Shown: positions 25,365-36,790, counted from the first letter of the stretch. The stretch: DNA of 64,000 nt from Mangifera indica (GCF_011075055.1 NC_058151.1:4482251-4546250); one strand, 5' to 3'. Notes: generated by a model from the sequence alone, not told the origin. A program made the numbers and translations.

Positions 25365-26761
25365 ATGGATTCACATGATGAGATAGGATGCCGAGCTCCA
25401 GAAGGTCCCATTCTTTGTATTAACAATTGTGGCTTCCAAGGAAGCACGGAAACGCACAGTATAGTGCGTTCCCGAGTTTCCGAAACGGTCCGAAACCGGT
25501 ACGAAACGTTTCGGGGTTGTTTCGGTTATTTTGCAAAAATACAAAACACATTTCTTGACATATCCCCAAGCATAGGAAACGTCCCAAAGCAATATGTTTC
25601 TTCCTCATTCCCAATTTCATTCAATTTCCAGTAACTTAACATCTCTCCATCCCAAGCATATGTCTCGGCTCCTCACAGTCTCCGACTCCGACTCCAGCGC
25701 GGCATCTTAACTCCTCACTACCTCCGGCGGCTCAAAGTCTCAGGCGAATCTGTTACGTTATTCTTTAATCTTTATATTCTTCTGCAATCTTCATATTTGT
25801 CTTCAATATTCAATTTGACAATTAAACTATAGAGATATGAATCAGTCTTTGATAAAAAGAGTTTCTCAAGTAGTTATTAAAGGAACATGTGATGCATCTT
25901 GTTGTCAGAATTTTGAAGATCAAAAGAAGGTTAGAAGAATAAGAGAAAAACCCAGAGAAAAGTTTGAAATATGCAAAGGGAAAAAAGTAAAAAAAGAGTG
26001 AACAGTAAAATATTCATTCAGAAATTAGTATTGTTTGGTTTAAATTTTATTCATGTTAGCGTTGGATTGTAAATACTTCCTGGAAGAATTGGAAAAAGTG
26101 TCCTATTGTTGTGTTATTTATTTTTTTCAATTGCAAAGTATTGTATTTTCTTATAAAAATTTAGTATTTATAAATAATCCCAACATTTTTAATATTTATA
26201 CATTTTTCCAAGTTTCCGTTTCCTATATTTTTTTAAAAATGCGTTTTGACGTTTCCGTTTCTCCATTTCCACGTTTCGACGTTTCCGTTTCTGTTTCCGT
26301 GCTACTTAGGTGGCTTCTTTGGAAGTGCTGCTACCATGAATATGTGCTCCAAGTGCTAGAAGGCCAGGATCCTGAAGCAGGAACAAGCCCAATTGGCAGC
26401 ATCATCTATTGGAAGCATTGTGAAAGGCAGCCCCAGTGGGACTGAAAAGGATCCCGTTGTTGCTGGTAATGTGGATGTACAAGCTGGAGCTGTGGAAACT
26501 AGTATCTTCTCAAAAAAATCATCCATTGTTTCATTCTTTGGCCAGAATATGGTGAAGCCAAAGGAGGGTCCTAACAGGTGTACTTCTTGTCGGAAGCGGG
26601 TTGGTTTAACAGGGTTCAATTGCAGGTGTGGGAATCTTTTCTGTGCTGTTCACCGATACTCCGACAAGCATGAATGCCCTTTTGATTATCGAACTCCTGC
26701 GAGGGAAGCTATTGCCAAAGCCAATCCAGTTGTCAAGACAGAGAAGCTTAATAAGATATAG
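25365..26761 (+). pseudogene. A20/AN1 stress-associated protein pseudogene
   Basis: The coding sequence matches the intact gene at 28402-28917 but is broken twice. A hAT element splits the A20 zinc finger after residue 24. Downstream, the codon after the last A20 cysteine is TAG where the intact copy has CAC (His38). The AN1 half (about 26570-26690) remains open and keeps all its zinc ligands, with the normal stop at 26759-26761. The copy has no promoter, because the duplication starts within the leader intron. Confidence 0.92.
25437..26309. mobile_element. non-autonomous hAT element in the A20 exon
   Basis: The 873-bp insertion is flanked by a perfect 8-bp duplication GTGGCTTC (25429-25436 and 26310-26317). 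The same word occurs once in the intact gene at this place. Ends are CAAGGAAGCACGGAAAC and the complement of CTAAGTAGCACGGAAAC, 13 of 17 identical. Subterminal regions carry clustered GAAACG or CGTTTC motifs, probably transposase binding sites. No transposase frame is present. Confidence 0.93.
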
Positions 26762-26869
26762 GAGTCATGATCCAAAGTGAAGGTCCATGCAATGAATTAA
26801 AATGCTTCTCTTTATATGCATGCATCTCCATATAAGTTAGCTGGTTATTGATTGTATTAACTTGATATG

Positions 26870-27660
26870 ACTTAAAGTTTAATTACGATTATGTTTACAT
26901 TAACACAAAATCAACTTAAACTAACATGAATATTTGAAGATGTGTTGTATTAGAATTTATCAAGAATGGATCAAAAAAATATTTAACTGCTGAAATTTAT
27001 CAAGTTAATCTGAACTAAAATTTGTGTTAGAAAAACTCAATTCTAATATGATTTTTGTTGTATTATGTTTTGTCGAATTAACGGGTTGTGTTAAATAGTT
27101 TGCACAATTTATTGCATGGTTTGATATTTATAATCAAGTATTTGAACTAGAATGGTATTAGGGATATGGGTTGGCCTAGATTGAAATATAATTTTTGTTC
27201 CCATCCTCGCATAAGAGATATTTCCTTCTCTGATCCTCTGTATCCTTGTAGAAAAATTCTCTTTACTTTCTTCTTCCTATCATATGACTTAAAGTTTAAC
27301 TACGATTGTGTTTACATTAACACAAAATCAACTCAAACTAATATGAATGTTTGAAGATGTGTTGTATTAGAATTTATCAGGAATGGATCAAAGAAATATT
27401 TAACTGCTAAATTTTTTACATATTACGTATAAGTATATCCTCGCATTGTTATATTTACTCTTACTATTTTTTGTTTTTATTTAAAATGTCTTTGTATATA
27501 ATTTTTAAGCCATTTATAAATAAGACAAAATAATATAATACGTCATATACTACATTTAATAATAACAAATTAAGATAATTTTTAGACGAAATTAAAATGA
27601 TGAAACCACCTCTAAAGAGTTTAGAAATAAACAATTTCAAATCAACTTAGTGGCAACTAA
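26870..27660. repeat. nested dispersed repeat between the duplication arms
   Basis: Two direct copies of about 130 bp (about 26872-26995 and 27288-27412, containing 'acttaaagtttaa') flank a 280-bp block that is the inverse of 23790-24063. The second copy continues to about 27660 and matches 23400-23740 directly. The arrangement suggests one element inserted into another of the same family, or a rearranged remnant. The open frame at 27166-27354 lies inside it and is not a gene. Confidence 0.6.
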
Positions 27661-28314
27661 ACAAACCGAATATAGATAAAATTGGATTAAAATTCAAAAT
27701 ATTTCAAAACAATTCTAATTTAGGATCGATTATAGTTGAAAGTTTTTTACCTCAAACTCAAATTAATACAACACAAACCCGACTCGATATCATAAATTGT
27801 CATGTATAATATTTTGTTTATTCATGCAAATAGTGGACCTGTTGAAAAGTAACTACGGTAATTTCATCACATAAAATTTAACATACTAGTCCATTCAGGT
27901 TGAGTGCCCAGATCACATAAAAGCAAAACCATGAACAGAAGACAAACCACTAATTACACCAGGAAGCTGATCCAAAAACATGACTAAAAGACGCATCACA
28001 CTGCAGGCTGTAGAACATAACATAAACTGACAAAAAAATGTAATGAAAAATGGCAGAATAACATAAGAAAGAAGTGCCATTGCTGCAAATACCAATATAT
28101 CATTACCACTAAAAGTAATGCATGCCAAGATACCAGTCAGAAATCACTACTACAAAGTAACCACAAATATGTCCTTTAAACCAGCACAAATCTGAGACTT
28201 ACACGCTGGAGCCAACAACGGAAGACTTTGCCGATTAACAAGGGGATATAACTGCAATGATGTCCTAAAAATCATTATCTAAACAGTTTATACCAACAAA
28301 GGACACCTAAAAAG

Positions 28315-30213
28315 ATAACCAGCCAACTTATATGGAGATGCATGCATATAAAGAGAAGCATTTTAATTCATTGCATGGACCTTCACTTTGGATCATAACT
28401 CCTATATCTTATTAAGCTTCTCTGTCTTGACAACTGGATTGGCTTTGGCAATAGCTTCCCTTGCAGGAGTTCGATAATCAAAAGGGCATTCATGCTTGTC
28501 GGAGTATCGGTGAACAGCACAGAAAAGATTCCCACACCTGCAATTGAACCCTGTTAAACCAACCCGCTTCCTACAAGAAGTACACCTGTTAGGACCCTCC
28601 TTTGGCTTCACCATATTCAGGCCAAAGAATGAAACACTGGATGATTTTGTTGAGAAGATACCAGTTTCCACAGCTCCAGCTTGTACATCCACATTACCAG
28701 CAACAACGGGATCCTTTTCAGTCTCACTGGGGCTGCCTTTCACAATGCTTCCAATAGATGATGCTGCCAATTGGGCCTGTTCCTGCTTCAGGATCATGGC
28801 CTTGTGGCATTTGGAGCACATATTCAGGGTAGCAGCACTTCCAAAGAAGCCACAATTGTTAATACAAAGAATGGGACCTTCTGGAGCTCGGCATCCTATC
28901 TCATCATGTGAATCCATCTTTTCTTAATGCCTGCAAAAATTCAACTTACCATATATAATTAAACCACACAAACAATGTAACACTGAACCACTATCATCCA
29001 ACTGTGTGGATGCACAAATACAATTCGCACATCCATGTAGAAATGCCAAAAGGTACACAAGTATATAAACCAGACACTTTCAAGTGGGCAAAAGTTCCCT
29101 GAACAAGAAAATAATGGGATAAAACAAAAAGGAAATATAATAATCAGCACAAACCAATTTAATTAGCAATGCATTGTAATACATCATGACTGTTTGTTCC
29201 TAGGAGTGCATACAAGAGTGGTTGATGCACAGAAAAGAACTGACCAAGTGACCTTGCCACCTTGGGTTAATAGTACTCTATATAGAACCCAAGTCAAATG
29301 ATATCAAGCAAAACAAAAGAGGAAGCTTAACAGGGTGAAAAATACATGGGAGTGAGAGAGTCTTGAGTACATCAAGAACACGATGATACATTACATATCC
29401 AGTTCACATGCCTTGGCAATCAGGAAACTGTCAAACAGGAGGTCAAGGAATCATTAAAGAGTAACACAAAGGTCCTTCAGTATGACAGTTGATAAGTACA
29501 TTATCCTCGATGACGGTGATTGGTTTGAATTATATCGAATATAAATGAAATTAATTTCACAATGTACATGACTTAAATTCATACAGAAAATTTTTCAATA
29601 ACGGGCAAAACAATCTATTACTGATAGGCAAGCTTGCAGATGATTGACCACCCTTATACTAGTCTATGAATAGAATCAAACCAAACTTCTCCAACCACAA
29701 CATAGTTATCAAAGCCACACTTGAGGCGTGCCTAGATGATGCTTTACTCAAGGCAATGTGGCCATTGCATTGAGTTTTGTCAAGGTGACTAATGGTTCAA
29801 AGGCAATCGTCTTTAATTTTTTTTTTTTTTACGCCTTTGGAGAAATTTTAGACACTGGAAAAGCACATTTTATTATCACCCAGGCTATCTTCGACTAAAT
29901 TTGAGGGCTACCAACAATTTCTAGACAATTTTTGGCATAGTCTCAAGCTTTCCAACAGGTTTTGGTTAATTTTCATCCAAATATGAGAGTTATTGGCAAT
30001 TTTAAGGTCTCCGATAAAGTCTCAGGTTGTCAGAGAAACCACCAACAAATTTTAAGGTTGTCGAAATGTCAACAATGAGTTCTAAGGTTATTGAAAAGGT
30101 TGTCAATGTGTTTAAAAGTTGTTGAAGAGATTGCTAGAGAGATTTAATGTCATTGCAAAGGTTGTTTATCACTAATCCCTTATATAATTGTTAGAGAGGT
30201 TTAGGAATGATAA
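28315..30213. repeat. right arm of the inverted duplication (A20/AN1 locus)
   Basis: Reverse complement of the left arm. It holds the intact A20/AN1 coding exon, the start of its 3' UTR and most of its leader intron. The arms are separated by about 1.47 kb (26849-28314). Homology stops at about 30213, inside a hAT-like element. Confidence 0.9.
28402..28917 (-). CDS. A20/AN1 zinc-finger stress-associated protein (SAP)
   Basis: One coding exon of 171 residues from ATG at 28917. The A20 finger uses Cys18, Cys22, Cys34 and Cys37. The AN1 finger uses Cys112, Cys115, Cys126, Cys128, Cys133, His136, His142 and Cys144, so both are complete. Size, a coding region without introns and domain order match plant SAPs, which bind ubiquitin through A20, can promote ubiquitination and are induced by abiotic stress. 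That role is from the family, not from this sequence. An acceptor (tttttgcag) ends at 28931, just 5' of the ATG, with a plausible donor at 30861, implying a 1.9-kb intron in the 5' UTR. The pseudogene copy lies 1.5 kb away in the opposite orientation. Confidence 0.95.
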   Translation of the reverse strand: MDSHDEIGCRAPEGPILCINNCGFFGSAATLNMCSKCHKAMILKQEQAQLAASSIGSIVKGSPSETEKDPVVAGNVDVQAGAVETGIFSTKSSSVSFFGLNMVKPKEGPNRCTSCRKRVGLTGFNCRCGNLFCAVHRYSDKHECPFDYRTPAREAIAKANPVVKTEKLNKI

Positions 30214-30453
30214 CTAGCTATCAATATGATCTAAGACTGCTGATAAAGTTGCCGATCAATTTTTTATTGTCAGTGTAGTAAAAAATTATTTAAATTTAAT
30301 GGAAAAAGGAAACATTTTAATGGAATTTTTTACTTGCTTTTTGGGAAAGTTTTTTAATGGAATTTTTTTATCAAAAAGCGACACCTCGCTTTTTCACCTA
30401 GGTAGCAAGACCCCTTATCGCTTTTTGGCGCTTTTCGCCTTTTGACAACTATG
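29701..30453. mobile_element. hAT-like element in the SAP leader intron
   Basis: Ends are CATAGTTATCAAAGCC on the left and the complement of CATAGTTGTCAAAAGGC on the right. The flanks AACCACAA (29693-29700) and AAACACAG (30454-30461) agree at 6 of 8 positions. Internal 'ggcgtgcc' and 'ttttggcgc' words are typical of a widespread plant family. The element is complete in the right arm, but only its first 515 bp or so are present in the left arm (24066-24581). Confidence 0.65.
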
Positions 30454-30808
30454 AAACACAGACAAACCATAATTTACATAAAATTTAAGAAATACAAGTA
30501 CATTATTCATAATAGTAAACGAACCAAATAAATGATAGAAATTCCAATAACTCAAAATAAATATACAAAACACTAAAAACAAACACAAAATTGTCGTTTA
30601 ATATATCAAACACATCGCTAATTAACATCATGTAACAAACACCCTAATTTCCTATTTTCAATCTATACCATACCATCTAAATTAAATCTTATTAAAGTTT
30701 CAATTTTGTATCCAACAAATCAATGAAGAACTCACACAACAATAACATGTGAATTTAATAAACAGACAAACATATAAATAAATTAATTCCCATAATAAAA
30801 CTTGAAAG

Positions 30809-30841
<33 letters not shown>

Positions 30842-30861
30842 GAGATAGAAAAAGCCCTCAC

Positions 30862-31020
30862 CTGTTTAATTGCGTCGGATCTTGATTTAAAAAAGGGAAC
30901 TGGCTTATTCCTGCACGATAAACGCAAAAATCAGTAGTAAAGTTTAAAGGGTAAAAAGACGACGTCGAATTGAAACGTCTCCTCACCTGAATGGAAGATA
31001 TAGTAGGAAAGAAATCGAAA
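30862..31020 (-). promoter_or_regulatory. putative 5' leader exons of the SAP gene
   Basis: On the - strand, a donor (cag|gtgagg) at 30862/30861 and an acceptor (gtgcag) at 30911 define a possible 49-bp leader exon, 30910-30862. A further donor (cag|gtgagg) at 30987/30986 implies a first exon upstream of 30987, with a 76-bp intron between. The coding exon's acceptor at 28931 then completes the leader. This is inferred from splice words only, without transcript data. Confidence 0.5.
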
Positions 31021-31089
31021 CCAAACAACACAGAAAGATTAATATTATTATTAGGTATCGTTTTGATTTTTTTTTTTTTTTTTTTTTTC

Positions 31090-32056
31090 CGATTTTTCTC
31101 TGTTTTAGAGTTGTTGTCAATTTAAGGCTTCACTTGCCATCTGAGTCGGTGAAGTTAAATTGACTACCCTCAATAAATTTCTATTTACGGTTTTGCCCTT
31201 CCCGGTCCATTACTTGGCGGCTTTTGGTTGCAGTACATGTCGCGTTGGGCTGGGCCTAATTGAACTTTGAGTTTGTTTAATCATTAAGGCTCAGGATTAG
31301 GATGACGGTTACGTCTCAAATACACTTTCTTTCATCACCTCCGTGAAATTCCAACCGAAACTTCCGTCTTTTATTATTTAATTAGAGTAAGGGAATTGAC
31401 ATTTTTACCATTTATCTGTTTATATGAATATATTATATTTAAATATTAAATATTTATATTATAAAGATAATATAATATGTAATTTACAATTGTGCTTAAT
31501 TTTTTTGATTAAAACTTTTTTAAATTTTAGATTTAACTACAAAAAATATAATCATTAATAATCAATAATTTACTACAATTTGAATTTATTTTTTATGTTT
31601 TATATAAAAAAATTATTCACATGATATGATATAAATACAAAAAATTTTATATTTTGATCAAATACAGAAATATTTTAAGAAATATTTAGATTTTGTGATA
31701 TAAATATTTAAAATAAAAAAATGATAAATTTGTATAAACAATTATAAAATAGCAAAAATTTGAATTTCTTATAACGCGAAAAGATAATGAAATTATTTAT
31801 AATTATTTATAATATTAAATAAATAAATTTTTAATATAAATTAAAAATAAAACATAAGATTCAGAATATATATTTTTATGCTATAACTTTAAATAAACAT
31901 AATTATGTTATAAATTAAAAAAATTCATTAAATTTCATATGTTATTGACATATCATATCAAATATGTACGTCCGATGAAGGATGTGATCTTTAGTTGACG
32001 GTGTTGATGCAATTGGTTCACGCGCCTACCATAAAGGGCACGCACCAGATCATCCC
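31090..32056. other. divergent intergenic region between the SAP and J-protein genes
   Basis: The SAP gene (-) and the J-protein gene (+) point away from each other here, so both promoters probably lie within this kilobase. The middle (about 31380-31950) is very AT-rich with no gene. A poly-T run (about 31067-31088) borders the SAP side. Confidence 0.55.
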
Positions 32057-32066
32057 GGCGGGAAAA
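32057..32066. promoter_or_regulatory. E2F-type site upstream of the J-protein gene
   Basis: GGCGGGAAAA fits the complement of the E2F consensus TTTCCCGCC. It lies about 137 bp before the start codon at 32203, in a short GC-rich island. A related GGCGGGAG lies 20 bp downstream. E2F sites drive S-phase genes, which would suit the histone-chaperone link of DNAJC9 proteins. The function is inferred. Confidence 0.5.
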
Positions 32067-32202
32067 GAACCTGGATGGCGGGAGTAAAACAGGAGCCAAA
32101 ACATTAGTAATTAACAAAACTGATTTCAAAATCTAATCTCCACTCATTTCGCATTGTTTCGGAAAGCTCTAAAAGCGAACTCGAAGTTGTTTGGAAACCA
32201 AA

Positions 32203-35200
32203 ATGGGGAAGGGAAAGGGAAAGGGAAAGGGAAAGAAAACTAGGGTTTCCCTTGAAGAAGAAGAAGATGAAGAAGTAAATCACGAGAATCTGAATGAATC
32301 TTCGTCGAATGAGAAGAACCTTTACGAGGTATCATTCCTAATTTTATTTTTTTATCTTGAGCTTTTAATTTTCGTTTTGAATGCAATGTTTTTAGTTTTT
32401 GAAATGGTTCGAAATTAGAACAGGGGTTATTTCGTTTGTTGCGGTGTTGTCACTATTATATTTGGGGTATCTGTAATTTATTAATAATTAGTTTATTATC
32501 TTGCTATTAGTTGAAGTGGTAATGGAAGAGAAAGCAAAAGGAAAACCTTTACTGGAAGCATAGTTTTGGGTAATTGGAATGATGAAGAGAAGTTTAATAT
32601 GGTTTATTTGCAATGATATTATATAAATATGAGAAATGGTTCCATTTTTTTTTTTTTTTTTGATGATGTAGAAGCTTAGATGCTACCCTGGTTGCTTGGC
32701 TTTGGTTAAAAGAAAACAAATGCTTATGGGGAAGCTTTGGTTCGAACTGAGTTTGGATTATGGGGATTTGCTTTTAGGGAAAACAAATGCTACCCTGGTT
32801 GTTTGGATTTGTTTCTGAACAGAGTTTTTAGTGTTATGTTCTCTAATGATTCCCACTCAAAAAGCAACCAATTGGTATCAATGTATCTATTTGTGTTAAT
32901 TAAGAAAAATGTTAAACTTATGAGGGTACACTTGGGCTAATCTTTAAGGGGAAACAGATGGTTAGGAATACTCAGACATATTTTAGTTTCTCTTAAAATT
33001 TTGATATGCTTCACTTAATTCCTGTTGAAGTTCTATGTGGCTTTAAGTTCATAAAGAAATTTTATTGCCTTAAATATTGTTTGACTAGATAATGCTCTCT
33101 CTTTTATTCTCGAGATACTTAGGTAACCGATTGGAATGAAGTGTAAATATTTGTTTCCTATTGGAAAATTTCATTATGTGTATTTTTCTTTTGCTTTAGA
33201 CATATATGGGATTTCATTCTTAAACTGGATGGTCATATACTATGGACTGCATGCTCACATATTTTTTAGGTTCTAGTTTAAATATTTTTGGGTTTTAAGT
33301 GTTTCTTTCATTCACTGTATTCAGAATATGGTGTGTTTTTGTAACCAGAAATTTTTCTTTCCAAGTCCCAGTGTTTTCTTCTTCACGTATGGTTTTTCAT
33401 TGTGAGGTTTCAACCTTTAATGAATTATTTAAATGCAAAGAAGCAGCGCGATTAGTCCATATGAGGAGTAGGCAGTAAAAGCTCAAATTCAATTTCTTTT
33501 TAACCAATTCCTTCTTCTGGCTTTGTAGTCACTTGTTTGTTTTATTGGCGAATGAAACTTTGAATATTTTAATTTGTGAACTCTTTACATGTAGGCTCAT
33601 GCATGGTCCCCATTCCATCCTCTATTGATTTGCAATCATGTTCAAGTTTGCATTGTCATTTGTAATGAAGCAAGATATATGAATTGATGGCCCTCTGCTT
33701 GTAGGTTCTTGGTGTTGAAAGGTCAGCATCACAACAAGAAATAAAGAAAGCGTATTATAAGTTGGCCTTGCGACTCCACCCTGATAAAAATCCTGGTGAT
33801 GAGGTAAAAATTGATCTGTGTTGCTGTCAAATTTCACTTGAGCATTTCCAGTAACCTTTTTTCCCCTTTATTTGTATTCTGTTATATTTTCTAACTACAG
33901 GAAGCAAAGGAGAAATTTCAGCAATTGCAAAAGGTCATATCAATTCTTGGTGATGAGGAAAAACGGGCACTTTATGATCAGACTGGTTGTGTTGATGATG
34001 CTGTGAGTAGTGGCAACTTTTTGTTTGCATAATTTGGTTTGAATAATTAGAGTTTGCAGTTAATTGATATCCATGCTGATGGAAAAATTTTATCTGCTTG
34101 TGAATATCTGAAGTTGTCTCTCCTTTAGAGTTCACTTTCTATCAGAAAAATTTATATTCAGCAGAAAAAAAAAAATATGAAGCTAGGTCAATTTTTAACA
34201 TTTGGGAAATTTGACTTCTTAATATGCAGAACTGCTTCACTCTTTCAGCCTTTCAGATAATATTGATTTTTATTCATTTGCTGATTAAAAATGAAAGATT
34301 CTGTCTTGGAATTTGACGACTTCCTTAACTACAAAGGCATTGTGTATCTCATAATTCTGTGTTTTTTTTTTTTTTTGGTTTGTTGAGCAGGATCTTGCAG
34401 GGGATGTTGTTCAAAATTTGAAAGAATATTTTGGAGCTATTTACAAAAAGGTTGTTAGTAATGCATTGCACAGGTGTACTCTATCGCTTTCCATCCCCAT
34501 TTGTTGACACTGGATGCAAATATTTCAGGTCACTGAGGCTGATATTGAAGAGTTTGAAGCAAACCATAGGGGATCTGATTCAGAAAAGAAAGATTTGGTT
34601 GATCTGTATAAAAAGTACAAGGGGCATATGAACAGGTAAAAGAAAAATGTCTCTTTTTTCCTTTTGACTTTGCTGGTTTGATGGTTTAAAATTCTGGTCA
34701 CAGGCTCTTCTGTTCAATGCTCTGTTCAGATCCTAAACTTGATTCACATCGTTTCAAGGATATTCTTGATGAGGCAATAGGTGCAGGTAAAGCTTCATAC
34801 TATCTTTAGCTGTTGAAGATGTAGTCAATAAAGTTTTGTTTCTAAACTTGAACCCACCTGCAACTTGAATGGGCATGGGTTGTCAGGCTCCCTCCACCAT
34901 AGAGTCCCATCTAAGAAAATTAAAATTTTGTAAATAATTAACATTCATGATTTTCTCACACTTTTAATGTAATTGTGAACTAGATTTTCTTTCTTACTCT
35001 CATAGGAGAACTGAAAGCTACTAAAGCTTACCAAAAGTGGGCAACAAAAGTATCTGAAACTAGACCACCTACGAGTCCTTTGAAAAGAAAGGAGAAGTGA
35101 GTTTTCTGCAGCATTCAGTACTTTTTGTATATTCTTTACGTCTAACCGCTTATGTAATACTGTGGCCTTTTATTTTTAACAGATCAAACAAGCAATCTGA

Positions 35201-35390
35201 ATCAGATCTATTGGCAATTATATCTCGACGCCGAACTGAGAGGAAGGACCGGTTTGACTCCATGTTCTCATCATTGGTGTCTAAGTATGGTGGTGTTAGT
35301 GCAGGTTCAGAGCCCACTGATGAAGAATTCGAGGCTGCACAGAAGAAACTTGAGAGCCGTAGGGCCTCAAAAAAATCAAAGCGGAAGTAA
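32203..35390 (+). CDS. DNAJC9-type J-domain protein (ATJ6-like), eight exons
   Basis: Exons: 32203-32328, 33705-33803, 33901-34002, 34391-34450, 34529-34635, 34704-34786, 35006-35096 and 35183-35390. These join in frame to 291 residues. The start is the ATG at 32203; the upstream in-frame codon at 32191 is TTG. The N-terminus is a short Gly-Lys repeat encoded by a GGGAAA hexamer run, then an acidic stretch. The J domain covers about residues 39-105 with H67-P68-D69, the motif that stimulates Hsp70 ATPase. The rest is helical and charged, matching the DNAJC9 C-terminal region, with a basic Lys/Arg-rich tail. Animal DNAJC9 is a histone H3-H4 co-chaperone; a nuclear role here is inferred. Resembles Arabidopsis ATJ6 (At5g06910). 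Confidence 0.93.
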
Positions 35391-36195
35391 CTTTATTTCC
35401 ATGAAAGTTTGCTTCTGTAAGCCCTCTTCACATTTCTTTTTTCAATTATGTAAGCCTGGCTAACTGACTTCATGCTAGACTGCCAATTCTTGTTTAATTA
35501 TATACCAAAAACTTAACCAAAAAAAAACTCCCCTAGTAAATATTTAAAATTTTTCATTAAACTATTTTTAGGCTTTGCTTCATGGAATATTTAAGGACTT
35601 GATGTTCGGTCATTGATCTGATTGAGAAGAATTTCTGCGGTAAATAGTCAAGTGAAGAATTGGAACTATATAAGATTATGAAGGTTATTATATTTGCAAG
35701 TTGTAATGATTATCGATATGAGGACAATGTATGAGTTCCATTGGGCTATGAGGTTTTTGGCTGTGCCATGGAGATTTTGCTATCTTTGAATATGGTTATC
35801 TCCTTTGAAATGTTGGACAATCTAGGTTTAAATAGCCAAATATCCCTTTGTCCTTTGCTTTTACTTTTGTTCAACCCAACTGGCAAACTTCGGAGGATAA
35901 AGTGGCAAAAAGTGCAAAATCTTCTCGATTTCTTACCCAACACTGGAAAAGTTCTACTAATACCTCGGATCCTTATTCACATTGGGTATGGGTATGGGGT
36001 TTGCGGGTATGTTCATGAAAGTTGGTCCATTGAAAGGACAAAAGTTTGATTGAAGTTGAATCCAGTGGACCAATTGGTCTCCTTCCTTATAACACGGTTA
36101 ATTTACTAGTTGATTGAGTCATTAAGTGGTACCCTATGCTAATGCTGCGCCTATAATTGCTCTGTACACACTGTCCATTTATCTTTAATTATTGA
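35391..36195. other. 3' flank of the J-protein gene
   Basis: Contains the probable 3' UTR (to about 35500). Beyond that I recognise nothing. The open frame at 35741-36049 (TTG start) has no homology that I recognise. Confidence 0.45.
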
Positions 36196-36790
36196 GCAAA
36201 TAACATGTTCCCGCCCAAGGTTTCATCCAAAACTCAAGTTCTGTTAAAAAACTAAGGTATAAGAGTAAAATAATAATTTTAATATCTATTAATTTAAAAA
36301 ATAAAAAATAACAAATTTTTATAAGTTTTAAACATTTTAAATATGATAATTTAATCTTTAAAAATACTTTTATATTTTATTTAATTTTTTAAAAATGCGA
36401 TTATCATTTTTAAAACTATTAGAGAGCAAAATGATATGTCAACAAATTTTAAAAGAGTCTCAAACTTTTTTTAAAATTTTCAATAAACCCCTAAAAAATT
36501 TAATAAAGACTCATAATATTTTCAAAAATTACAATTTATTTTCTAATATATAATTATACGATAAAAACATCGTTGTCTATGAAAAATAATGAAGAATGAT
36601 GAGAATGGAAAAAAGAGAAAATAAGTTATTTATTATATAATTTAGATATTTAAAATTATGTTTTTAAATTTTTATTAATTTAGGGTTATATGATAATTTT
36701 AAAAAATAAAATAGTAGGGATAAAATAATAATTTTATACTCTAATACTATTATTTAATTAACAGAGTTAAATGGGAAGTTGTTATTTTGC
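36196..36790. mobile_element. Mutator-type MITE, diverged copy A
   Basis: The left end GCAAATAACATGTTCCCGCC is an imperfect complement of the right end (...GGGAAGTTGTTATTTTGC). The interior is AT-rich and partly self-complementary. It belongs to the same family as the copy at 10548-11359 but is more diverged, and no target duplication is clear because the next element adjoins it. Confidence 0.55.

Larger units (their letters stand above)
24066..26848. repeat. left arm of the inverted duplication (A20/AN1 locus)
   Basis: This segment is the reverse complement of 28315-30213 at very high identity. Its length is about 1.90 kb once the 881-bp insertion (element plus TSD copy) is removed, matching the 1.90 kb of the other arm. 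It carries part of the leader intron, the coding exon and the start of the 3' UTR, but not the promoter. Its outer edge falls inside a transposon that is complete in the other arm (29701-30453). Confidence 0.9.

Noticed and set aside
25365..25634. Overlapping sense and antisense frames at the start of the SAP pseudogene
   Set aside because: They run into or lie within the hAT element and reflect its inverted, GAAACG-rich ends, not genes.
26393..26761. AN1-only protein encoded by the pseudogene
   Set aside because: The frame opens with TTG, the copy lacks a promoter and leader, and an upstream stop separates it from the true start.
35741..36049. 102-codon frame downstream of the J-protein gene
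   Set aside because: It starts with TTG and has no recognisable domain; it lies between the 3' UTR and a MITE.
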